A DNA stretch of 64,000 nt from JAWXCE01 sp033764775 (GTDB lineage: Bacteria; Pseudomonadota; Alphaproteobacteria; Rhizobiales; Rhodomicrobiaceae): NCBI GenBank assembly GCA_033764775.1, contig JANRIQ010000006.1, positions 62,001 through 126,000 of the forward strand, read 5' to 3'. The notes beneath the pieces were generated by a model. It saw only the letters and a list, made by a program, of their open reading frames with translations. It was not told the origin of the DNA and made no database searches. The translations under genes and the position numbers were made by a program. Of this stretch, positions 26,287-35,447 are shown piece after piece; the first letter of the stretch is position 1, and every line of letters begins with the position of its first letter.

Positions 26287-27017
26287 TGCGCGGCCTGCGA
26301 CCGTGCGAGCGCGTCCTCAGCCGCCGCCAGCGCCGCCGGATCGCCCACATGCATCCACAGCCCCTGATGCTCGACGCCGAACACGCGGCCGCGCGCCAGC
26401 GCCGCGTCCCACAACCGGTTGAGGGAAAAGGGGCCGGCGGGCGCGGCCTCGAAAAGCCGGGGATGCGCGACTGACACGCCGGTGAACACGAAGGGGGCGG
26501 CGTCCGCAGGGCCGCGCCGCGCGACCGCGCCGCCGGAGGTCATGTGAAAATCGCCCCGCCCGTCATAGCCGAGGCTGCGCGAGGCGGGCGCCAGCAGCAA
26601 AAGTGCGTCCATACGATCGGCGCTCCAGGCGTCGGCGAGGGCCGCGAGATTGGAGCGGCCGGCCTCGATCCACACCGAGTCGGAATTGTGGATGAAGAAC
26701 GGCGCCCCGTCAAAGAGCGGCAACGCCTTCGCCACGCCGCCCCCGGTCTCCAGAAGGCGTCCGCGCTCGTCGGAGATAACGATGCGCGGCGCGGCCCGGC
26801 CCGCTAGATGCGCTTCGATCTGCTCGGCCAGATGGTGCACGTTGACCACGGCGCGTTCAACGCCGTTCTCGGCCAGCCTGTCGAGCACGTGGTCGATGAG
26901 AGCGCGGCGCGCGAGCCTCACCAATGGCTTTGGCAGACTTTCGGAATGCGGGCGCATGCGCGTGCCGAGGCCGGCCGCCAGCACCATGGCCTGGGAGATG
27001 CGCGCCGGCGCAGTCAT
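26283..27017 (-). CDS. Nucleotidyltransferase, MurU-like (MurNAc-1-phosphate uridylyltransferase family)
   Basis: A 244-residue sugar-nucleotide pyrophosphorylase. The N-terminus AMVLAAGLGTRMRPHSESLPKPLV is the classic nucleotide-binding signature, and IHNSDSVW and LETGGGVAKALP follow. It overlaps both neighbours (ATGA at each end), with an AmgK-like kinase domain directly upstream. In Pseudomonas and Caulobacter, AmgK phosphorylates MurNAc and MurU makes UDP-MurNAc, bypassing part of de novo synthesis. Gene context makes MurU the best guess, but other sugar phosphates cannot be excluded. Confidence 0.82.
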   Translation of the reverse strand: MTAPARISQAMVLAAGLGTRMRPHSESLPKPLVRLARRALIDHVLDRLAENGVERAVVNVHHLAEQIEAHLAGRAAPRIVISDERGRLLETGGGVAKALPLFDGAPFFIHNSDSVWIEAGRSNLAALADAWSADRMDALLLLAPASRSLGYDGRGDFHMTSGGAVARRGPADAAPFVFTGVSVAHPRLFEAAPAGPFSLNRLWDAALARGRVFGVEHQGLWMHVGDPAALAAAEDALARSQAAQ

Positions 27018-28513
27018 GGGCGTTCCTCGTCGAACAGGTCGGGCATGTGGCGCTCATGCCAGGCCTTCAGCCGGGCAAGCGCGGGATGGGCCAGATTTCG
27101 CGCCAGATGCCGACGGACGCGGGGCAGGTGCCGCAGATAGCCGGGCTTGCCGTCGCGCCGGTCGAGCCGCACGAAGATGCCGAGAATTTTGGATGCGCGC
27201 TGGGCGCCGAGGGTCGCGTAGGCGCGGCGGAAGGCCTCCGCGTCAAAGCTTGGCTCAACGGCGGCGGAGGCCTCGTACCGGTCGTATAGTTCGGACTCGA
27301 GGGCCGTGGGGACATCCACGCGCGCGTCCTGCAGCACCGAAACGAGGTCATAGGCGCGGTGGCCCATGAGCGCGTCCTGGAAGTCGATGACGCCGAGGCC
27401 GCCGTCGCTGAGGAGAATGAGGTTCGGCGAGTGAAAATCGCGCAGAACGACGCCGGTTTCCTGCGTTTGCGCCAGCAGCCAATCGAACTGTTCGCCCCAC
27501 AGCTGAGCGAACTCTTGGCGCGCCGCAGGGTCGAGCGGCCGCCCCGACGCGGCCGGGGCGCACCAGTCGATCAGCAGCTCGGTTTCGATGGCGAGCGCGT
27601 TGCGGTCATAAGGGGGCGCCGCGTCCGCCGCCGGGGCGCCCGCGCCGCGCAGGCCGATGAGGGCGTCCACCGCCACGCGCCAGAGGGGGGCCATCTCGGC
27701 CCCGGCGCCGACGAGCGTCTGAAACACGCCGTCGCCGAAATCCTCCACCAGCAGCAGCCCGGCGGCTTCGTCTGCGGCGATAATGCGCGGCGAGCACACG
27801 CCGAGCGAGGCGAGAACGCCCGCCATTCGGATGAAATCGCCCACATTCTCGGCGAGCCGTGCGATGCGGCTGTAAGGCAGCCCGCCGCGGATGGGCGGAC
27901 CGTCCGGGTGGGCCGGCCAATCCATAAGCAGCGCGGTTTCATCGCCGCGGCGGAGGCGGTAGTAAACGCGCGCGGAGGCGTCGGGGGTGAGCGGCGTCAC
28001 ACGCGCATCGCCCCATCCGGCGTCACGCAGGAGAGCCGCCATGGCGACAAGCCGGGCGGCGGGCCGCCCTCGCGCGCCAGGTCCGGAGACGGCGAGAGCG
28101 CGCGCGTCGGGGTCGTCCGTCTCGGCGAGCGCGATGCGAAACCCCGCCGCGATCTGGCCGCCCGCGCGCTCGGGCCACTCGATGATGGAGATGTCGTGCT
28201 CAAGCGTCTCGGCGAGCCCCAGCGCGTCCGCCTCGCCGGGGCTTAGCCGGTAAAAATCGAAATGGGAGACGCGGCCGCGGGGGGTGTCGTACACCTGCTG
28301 CAGCGAATAGGCCGGGCTCGGCGTCTCGAGCGCGTCGTCGGCGGCAAGGGCGCGGATGAGAAATCGGGCGAAGGTCGTCTTGCCGGCTCCGATCTCGCCC
28401 GAGAGCGCGAGCGTGTCGCCCGGGCGCAGAACCGCCGCTGCGACGCGGGCGAGCAGCGCCATGTCCCCCAGCGGCGTGGGGCCTGTGAGCGCCGTGTCCT
28501 CGCGATCGAGCAT
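27014..28513 (-). CDS. TsaE-AmgK fusion: tRNA t6A ATPase plus aminoglycoside-phosphotransferase-like kinase
   Basis: A 499-residue two-domain protein. Residues 1-150 match TsaE, the ATPase of the tRNA threonylcarbamoyladenosine complex: P-loop SGEIGAGKTTFARF at 38-51, then TPSPAYSLQQVYDTPRGRVSHFDFYRL. Residues about 165-490 match the APH kinase family of AmgK, with MDWPAHPDGPP, RDFHSPNLILL near 350 (catalytic Asp region) and GVIDFQDALMG (metal-binding Asp). Together with the MurU-like gene downstream, the kinase half probably phosphorylates MurNAc/GlcNAc for wall recycling. The fusion is known in Hyphomicrobiales annotations; why the activities are joined is unclear. Confidence 0.88.
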   Translation of the reverse strand: MLDREDTALTGPTPLGDMALLARVAAAVLRPGDTLALSGEIGAGKTTFARFLIRALAADDALETPSPAYSLQQVYDTPRGRVSHFDFYRLSPGEADALGLAETLEHDISIIEWPERAGGQIAAGFRIALAETDDPDARALAVSGPGARGRPAARLVAMAALLRDAGWGDARVTPLTPDASARVYYRLRRGDETALLMDWPAHPDGPPIRGGLPYSRIARLAENVGDFIRMAGVLASLGVCSPRIIAADEAAGLLLVEDFGDGVFQTLVGAGAEMAPLWRVAVDALIGLRGAGAPAADAAPPYDRNALAIETELLIDWCAPAASGRPLDPAARQEFAQLWGEQFDWLLAQTQETGVVLRDFHSPNLILLSDGGLGVIDFQDALMGHRAYDLVSVLQDARVDVPTALESELYDRYEASAAVEPSFDAEAFRRAYATLGAQRASKILGIFVRLDRRDGKPGYLRHLPRVRRHLARNLAHPALARLKAWHERHMPDLFDEERP

Positions 28514-28546
28514 TGTATTTAACCTGCCGTCATCGTGCGGCCGTTA

Positions 28547-31081
28547 TTAGGAAAATACGGCGGAATTCGTCCGGGCTTCACGGCGCGGCTGGCTGCTTTG
28601 CTCGGGCTGGGCGGAGTAGCGGCGCGGGCCGGTGTCCGGGATGCGCACGATGATGGTCGTGCCGGCGCCGGGGCTCGACATGAGCCGGATCTTGCCGCCA
28701 TGCAGCTCGACGAGGCTTTTGACCAGCGACAGCCCGAGCCCAGCGCCGCGGTGCCTCGAGCCGAGCGCGCGGCTTTCGAAGCGGTCGAACACGGTTTTCT
28801 GGAACTCCTCGGGGATGCCGCAGCCCATGTCCTGCACCACGAAGGCGATGTGTCCGCCCTCGCGGCGGCAGTTGAGCGTGATGACGCCGCCCTCCTCCGA
28901 GAAGCCGATGGCGTTGGACAGGAGGTTGAACAGGATCTGGGTCAGCCGCTGGCCGTCCGCGATGATCTGGCCCACGCTCGGATCGATCTGCAACTCAAGC
29001 TTGATGCCGGCTTTGGCCAGGCGGTCGCGCACGCCGAGTTCGGCCGCGTCGATCACCTCGCGCAACGAAACCGGCGCGAAGGTCAGCTCCAACGCGCCCG
29101 CGTCGATCACCGCCAGATCAAGGATGTCGTTGATGATCGAGAGCAGGGCCACGCTGGAGGAGCGAATGTCGTTCAGATACTCGCGCTGCTTGGGGTTGAG
29201 GCTGCCCACATGGTCGCCCGCGAGCAGTTCGGAAAAACCGATGATGTTGGTGAGCGGCGTGCGCAACTCGCGCGACACATGGCTGATAAAGGCGTTTTTC
29301 AAACGATCGGCGGCCTCCAGGGCTTCGTTGCGCTCGATGAGCGCGTGCTCCACCCGCTTGCGATCGGTGATGTCCACATAGGTGAGAAGCGTCCCGCCGT
29401 CGGGGAGCGGCACTCCCGCATAGGCGATGACGGCGCCGTCGGCCCGCGTGAGAAACCCCTCGAAAGCCTGCCGCTTGTCGCTGAGCGCGGTGACCGCCTG
29501 CTTGGCGAGCGCCCAGGCGTCGTCCTCGCCGCCGAGCCGGCACAAATGCGCCACCTCGTCGATATGCGGCGCGCGCTGCAGAGCGGCTGCGTCGAGGCGC
29601 CACAGCGCGGCGAAGCTCGGGTTATAGAGCCGCAGCCTCGCGTCGGAGCCGAACACCGCGACGCCTTCGCGCAGATGGTCGAGGGTCTCGCGCTGCACGT
29701 CGATGAGCGCGTTGTAGCGGCTCTCGAGCGCGAATTTTTCGGTCACATCGTCATAGAGGAACGTGACGCCGCCGTCCGGGCGCTGATCCATGACGACGAG
29801 CACGCTGCGGCCGTCGGGCAGGTGCCAGCAATCCTCGAAGGCCTCGGCGCTTTCGCAGGCCTTCAACTGCTCCGCGCGCCAGGCGCGGTAATCGCGCTGC
29901 TCGGGCAGTTGGCGGGACTGGCGCAGACGGTCGAGAATTTCGGCGAGCTTAGGCTTGGTCTCCAGCCAATCGGCCTCCATGCTCCAGAACTCCAGATAGG
30001 CCTGGTTGTAGAATACGAGCCGCTGATCGGGGCCGAAAATGGAGACCGCCGTCGAAACGCGGTCGAGCGTGCGCGCATGAGCCGCCATGTGCCGGGACAG
30101 CTTGTCTTTCGCCGTCTCCAACGGCGCCAGGTCGATGGCCGCGCCGGCGCTGTGCTGGCCAGAGGGCGCCACCACCGTCTCGAACGTGCGCCGCCCTCCG
30201 CCCACCACCGTCTGCATGCGGCCGCGAAACGCCTCGCCTTTGGCGAGCTCGGCGTGGGTTTTCTCGCGCTGACGCAGCTCCAGCAGCTCGGCCTGTTGCG
30301 CGACGGCGTCGGCCGGGTCGTTCGCCTCCACCGCCATGGCGTATGCCTTGTTCACCCATGTGAGCCGGCCGTCGGCGCCGCGCAGCCAAACGGGCAAGGG
30401 AAGCGCGTCCAGAAGCGCCTTGTGCAGCGCCAACTCCTCCGACTGCGCGCGAAGCTGCATCATCAGGTTGGCGACCTCGATGCGGCGCCCGCCAAGATCG
30501 CGAAACTTCACATAGTGCCAGGAGCCGGCCGCGCGGCCCTCCGCCTCGATCATCGCGCCCTGCAGCGTCTTCACGATGAGGCTGAACGGTTCGCCCGCCT
30601 CGCGCAGACGCCGATAATGCGCCTCCGCCAGGCTCGCTGCGCTCTGCTCCATCCATGAGCCGAACCGAAGCAGCATGCGGGGCTTCGCCGGCACGCCGGA
30701 GGCGGGCGCGAGCGAGTATGCGGCCAGGCGCGGCTCGGCGTCGCCTTCGCACACCATGAGGGCCTGAGGCTCCGCCGTCATCATGGATTTGGCGAGATCG
30801 AGCTGGCGGGTGAGCGCCGCGGTTTCGTCGGCGGCGAGTTTTTCAGCCCGGCGCGCCCTGTTGGCCGATCGCAACAGCAGCGCGGCGGCCGCCATCGCGA
30901 AGAGGATCACGCCGCACAGAATCGCCCCGACCAGCGCCTCATTCGCCAGCGACGCGTAATCGGCGGCGACGAACACCGGCGCGCCGAGCGACGGCGACGA
31001 GGTGAAAGCGGCGGCGACGGCGACGGCGACGAAGCGAGTGCGGCGAATCATGGACGAATCCCTCATCAAAGCGACGCCCAC
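28547..31081 (-). CDS. Membrane PAS-domain sensor histidine kinase
   Basis: An 844-residue hybrid-free histidine kinase. A signal-like hydrophobic N-terminus (RRTRFVAVAVAAAFTSS) and a second membrane helix (GAILCGVILFAMAAAALLL) bracket a short periplasmic loop. Two or three PAS regions follow (around DALPLPVWLRG, IFGPDQRLVFYN, VFGSDARLRLYN). The kinase core has H-box FISHVSRELRTPL near residue 600, N-box ILFNLLSNAIGF, and G-boxes DMGCGIPEEF and GAGLGLSLVKS. No response regulator is adjacent. The gene lies just upstream of the TsaE fusion, 33 bases away. The start may be at residue 6 or 11. Confidence 0.92.
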   Translation of the reverse strand: MGVALMRDSSMIRRTRFVAVAVAAAFTSSPSLGAPVFVAADYASLANEALVGAILCGVILFAMAAAALLLRSANRARRAEKLAADETAALTRQLDLAKSMMTAEPQALMVCEGDAEPRLAAYSLAPASGVPAKPRMLLRFGSWMEQSAASLAEAHYRRLREAGEPFSLIVKTLQGAMIEAEGRAAGSWHYVKFRDLGGRRIEVANLMMQLRAQSEELALHKALLDALPLPVWLRGADGRLTWVNKAYAMAVEANDPADAVAQQAELLELRQREKTHAELAKGEAFRGRMQTVVGGGRRTFETVVAPSGQHSAGAAIDLAPLETAKDKLSRHMAAHARTLDRVSTAVSIFGPDQRLVFYNQAYLEFWSMEADWLETKPKLAEILDRLRQSRQLPEQRDYRAWRAEQLKACESAEAFEDCWHLPDGRSVLVVMDQRPDGGVTFLYDDVTEKFALESRYNALIDVQRETLDHLREGVAVFGSDARLRLYNPSFAALWRLDAAALQRAPHIDEVAHLCRLGGEDDAWALAKQAVTALSDKRQAFEGFLTRADGAVIAYAGVPLPDGGTLLTYVDITDRKRVEHALIERNEALEAADRLKNAFISHVSRELRTPLTNIIGFSELLAGDHVGSLNPKQREYLNDIRSSSVALLSIINDILDLAVIDAGALELTFAPVSLREVIDAAELGVRDRLAKAGIKLELQIDPSVGQIIADGQRLTQILFNLLSNAIGFSEEGGVITLNCRREGGHIAFVVQDMGCGIPEEFQKTVFDRFESRALGSRHRGAGLGLSLVKSLVELHGGKIRLMSSPGAGTTIIVRIPDTGPRRYSAQPEQSSQPRREARTNSAVFS

Positions 31082-31193
31082 GCCGGCGGCGCGACCGCCG
31101 CCCTCATTGCACGAATCGTTCGTTATCTTATCGTTAACGGCGTCGCCTTGAAACCGGGCGCGGGGTGATGAGCCGCCCCTCGCTCCGCTACAG

Positions 31194-32603
<1,410 letters not shown>

Positions 32604-32679
32604 GGCCGGCCCCCGTGATGCAAACAGCGGTTGAGTTTAGCCAAAGCTATAGCGTCGGCGGCCAGCCTGCGCAATAAAC

Positions 32680-32699
32680 ATATAAACATTTTTTTATAT
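32680..32699 (-). promoter_or_regulatory. SahR-type operator upstream of ahcY
   Basis: ATATAAACATTTTTTTATAT matches the perfect palindrome in front of sahR at 18 of 20 positions. It lies 77-96 bases before the ahcY start and abuts the stop codon of the upstream membrane protein gene. Two such sites in one window, both in front of methionine-cycle genes, make a shared operator likely. Confidence 0.78.
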
Positions 32700-33958
32700 C
32701 AGTAAGCGACGCCGGACACCATTTTATGAAACGCGGGGAAAAAGCTGCGTTTGCCGTCGAGAAAGCGGTCATGGTCGAGGGTGAGGAACGCCATGCCGAT
32801 GAGCGCCGCCAGCACGGTGAGATAGCCAAGGAAGAGGGCGCCGGAGCGCAGAGCCGGCATGCGCATACGTTCATGCGTTAGGTCGCTCGTCATCATGACG
32901 GCGGGCAGGCACAGGGCGGCGAACAACAAAAAGAACGGCTCCTGGAGATAAAGCGCCGCCGTCGCCGCGCCAAGCACGCAAATCCACAAATAGCCCTTCG
33001 CCGCGCCCCGGTTTAGCGAGGCGAGGACCTTTTGCGCGATGACGCCGCCGTCAAGCGGGTAGAGCGGGGCCAGGTTGATCGCGTTCACTGAAGTGAACAG
33101 CAGCGCCGCCTCTTTCGCGACGGCGTCTCCGCTCGTGAAAAACCACAACAGCGCAACCAAGGCGGGAAGCACGCTGAAGCCCGGCCCCATCAGCGCGACA
33201 AAAGCATGTTGCGCGTCGTTATCGTATGCGCGTTTCGGCGCCGCGACGCCGCCCAGAAATGGGATGAGGCCGACAAAGGCCACGGGGACGCCAACCATGC
33301 GCATGGCGATGACGTGCCCGAGCTCATGCAGAAGGATGACGACGGCCAGGATAATCGCCGCCTGGAGATTGATGAGATATGCGAAACTCGCGATGAAGCC
33401 GACCAGCAGCGCGGAGTGCAGCGCCGCCTTGCCGGCGAGCGACAACGGCGGCTTCGGCCCTTCAATTTCCCGCTTGAAAAGATGCGCCATGCCGCGCGTG
33501 ACTTGGAGCGCATTCAACTGGGCGCGGCTTAAGCGGTGCACCCCGTCCTCAAATAATTGTAACCGCACGCCCTTCGGCGTGTCCTCAAGCGCATAGCCCT
33601 CGAAGCCGTCGATTGCATCCACTTCCGTCGAGTCGACCGACAGCATTTGCAAGACCATCCGGCGCTCCGGCTCGACAAACACCCGCCGGTAAACGGCGTT
33701 GATCGGCTTATCGATGCGCGGAGACGAGATCTTGACCGAATAAACATCGCTTTCCTCTTGGGCGGGCGTTCGCTCAAACACGAGGCCGACCGAGGTCAGT
33801 TCGGTGCGGTCCGCAGTGAGAAAGCGCCAGATGTCAGAGCGAGGGGCCTTTATCGTCGCCGTGCCCGAGTAAAATCTGCGCTTCGGACCGGTGATCTTGT
33901 CCCACAGCACGATCGGCAGATCGTGAAAGAAAAACATGAACAACTGATAGGCAAACAT
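32699..33958 (-). CDS. Membrane fusion protein: SRPBCC-like domain plus M50-type metalloprotease
   Basis: A 419-residue protein of two parts. Residues about 30-165 resemble an SRPBCC/START fold (FYSGTATIKAPRSDIWRFLTADRTE, then alternating strands and a long final helix). Residues about 180-400 are a multi-helix membrane domain with the zinc-protease motif HELGH at 211-215 and the second metal-site motif NLAPLYPLDGG at 295-305 (Asp303), the pair that defines site-2-type M50 proteases. The zinc ligands look intact, so it may cut a membrane substrate. The start follows GAGGTG. It stops directly at the ahcY operator. Function is otherwise unknown. Confidence 0.8.
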   Translation of the reverse strand: MFAYQLFMFFFHDLPIVLWDKITGPKRRFYSGTATIKAPRSDIWRFLTADRTELTSVGLVFERTPAQEESDVYSVKISSPRIDKPINAVYRRVFVEPERRMVLQMLSVDSTEVDAIDGFEGYALEDTPKGVRLQLFEDGVHRLSRAQLNALQVTRGMAHLFKREIEGPKPPLSLAGKAALHSALLVGFIASFAYLINLQAAIILAVVILLHELGHVIAMRMVGVPVAFVGLIPFLGGVAAPKRAYDNDAQHAFVALMGPGFSVLPALVALLWFFTSGDAVAKEAALLFTSVNAINLAPLYPLDGGVIAQKVLASLNRGAAKGYLWICVLGAATAALYLQEPFFLLFAALCLPAVMMTSDLTHERMRMPALRSGALFLGYLTVLAALIGMAFLTLDHDRFLDGKRSFFPAFHKMVSGVAY

Positions 33959-34013
33959 AAAAACACCTCGCCGGTTCTGGCGAGGCTTAGCACACCCGCG
34001 ACAGACGCGTCAG

Positions 34014-34337
34014 CTATGTGATGTCTTCCGGCTCGCCGCCGTCCATCTCGTTGAAGCCGGCCTCGACGAGGGCGACAAGCGCCTCCATGGCCTCCTCCGC
34101 GTCCGGCCCCTCGGTCTCGATCAGGATCGTCGAGCCTTTGCGCGCGTTCAGCATCATGAGGCCCATGATCGAGCCGCCTCCCACCGTCTCGCCGTCTTTT
34201 TTGACGAAAATCTCGGCGTCGAACCGCTCCGCCGTCAGCACAAACTCGCGCGAGGCGCGCGCGTGCAACCCCCGCTCATTCGGGATCACAACCTCGGCGA
34301 GACACTGATAAACCCCTTCGGTGGGCGAGGCGGACAT
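34014..34337 (-). CDS. ptsH: HPr-family phosphocarrier protein
   Basis: A 107-residue HPr of the regulatory PTS found in alphaproteobacteria. The phosphorylated His lies in NERGLHARAS near residue 25, and the HprK target serine region is GGGSIMGLMMLNARKG. It carries a short acidic C-terminal extension. With EIIA and HprK upstream, and no sugar permease in sight, this is a regulatory rather than transport system, in line with the neighbouring ChvGI and pckA. Confidence 0.93.
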   Translation of the reverse strand: MSASPTEGVYQCLAEVVIPNERGLHARASREFVLTAERFDAEIFVKKDGETVGGGSIMGLMMLNARKGSTILIETEGPDAEEAMEALVALVEAGFNEMDGGEPEDIT

Positions 34338-34418
34338 GGCGACCCTAGAAGCGCAAACGGCGTGAAGCTTATCCGGCCAGCACGGCGCGCGCCAAGAGGG
34401 CGGCGAACTTCTTCAGGC

Positions 34419-34829
34419 TTATTTTCCGTTCAGCACGTGGCTGGCGACGTGGATGTATTTGCGCCCCGCCTCCTGCGCCTCGCGGATGGCGTCGTCCATG
34501 CTCGCGGTTTCGCGCACCCGGGCGAGTTTCACGAGCATGGGCAGATTGATGCCGGCGATGACCTCGACCACGGCGCTGTCCATCACCGAGATGGCGAGGT
34601 TGGACGGCGTGCCGCCGAACATGTCGGTGAGCAACACCGCGCCGTCGCCTTTGTTCACATCGACGATCGCGTCCATGATGGATTTGCGGCATTCTTCAAT
34701 GTCGTCTTGCGGGGTGATGCAGATCGTGGCGATCTGCTCCTGCGGGCCGACGACATGCTCGAGAGCGGCTCGGAACTCATTGGCTAAATTGCCGTGCGTA
34801 ACGATGACGACGCCGATCATTTGGCCCAA
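34419..34829 (-). CDS. PTS EIIA component, mannose family
   Basis: A 136-residue EIIA of the mannose type (Pfam EIIA-man). The active His is in VVIVTHGNLANEF (His12 or 13), and DMFGGTPSNLAI and GINLPMLVKLARVR complete the family pattern. It accepts phosphate from HPr. No EIIB, EIIC or EIID gene is present, as expected for the regulatory alphaproteobacterial PTS. Confidence 0.93.
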   Translation of the reverse strand: MGQMIGVVIVTHGNLANEFRAALEHVVGPQEQIATICITPQDDIEECRKSIMDAIVDVNKGDGAVLLTDMFGGTPSNLAISVMDSAVVEVIAGINLPMLVKLARVRETASMDDAIREAQEAGRKYIHVASHVLNGK

Positions 34830-34955
34830 CGTATTGTTGCCTTAGCAGCATACCACCACAAGCGCCGGGGTTAAAGCGCGTTGCAACATCATAGCCGCCG
34901 CCCTGGCTTTGTCACCGCTTCGCGGCAACGCCTGCGCCATTTTCGCGCGTTAAGG

Positions 34956-35447
34956 CTAAAACGACACAGGATCGTTCAGGTTCGGCGCAAAATGCAGCGC
35001 GAGGCGCAACTTGCGCGCAGCGGAGGCCTCGAACGGGGAAAGCGCGATGACCGGGATCGGCGCGCCCAGCACATGCTCGACGGGGAGCGGCTGGGGAATG
35101 GCCCGGCCGATCTCGTCCGGCCCGACCAGGTCGACGATGAGACACAACTCGGCCTCGGCCAGATGCGGCGCGGGGAACACGCCGAGACCGCGCACCTCCA
35201 GCTTGCCGGCCAGCAGATCGGGCGCGCGAGCCATGACGCGGCCGTTCCGCCGCTCCAGAATGGTCTGATCGTCGGCGACGAGCGCTGCCCCGCCCGCCAT
35301 GGGCGGCGCGTCCATAAAGCGAAGAGCGAGGTCGGATTTGCCGGCGCCGGGCGGGCCGCGCAGAAGGGCCGCGCGGTCGCCGAGGGCGACGCAGGTCGCA
35401 TGAACGCGGACGCTTTCCGTGTCCGCGTCTGACCGCCCCGCGCTCAC
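34956..35447 (-). CDS. hprK: HprK, short HPr kinase/phosphorylase
   Basis: A 163-residue short form of HPr kinase lacking the N-terminal domain found in Firmicutes, as is usual in alphaproteobacteria. The P-loop GPPGAGKSDL is at residues 31-40. It phosphorylates HPr on serine and so switches the regulatory PTS. The GTG start overlaps the chvG stop by 4 bases (GTGA), coupling it to the ChvG sensor. Confidence 0.92.
   Translation of the reverse strand: MSAGRSDADTESVRVHATCVALGDRAALLRGPPGAGKSDLALRFMDAPPMAGGAALVADDQTILERRNGRVMARAPDLLAGKLEVRGLGVFPAPHLAEAELCLIVDLVGPDEIGRAIPQPLPVEHVLGAPIPVIALSPFEASAARKLRLALHFAPNLNDPVSF

Noticed and set aside
31116..31140. CtrA-like motif upstream of the PAS histidine kinase (TTAACGATAAGATAA)
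   Set aside because: Second half is ATAA, one mismatch from the consensus, and no supporting context; too weak to report as a site.
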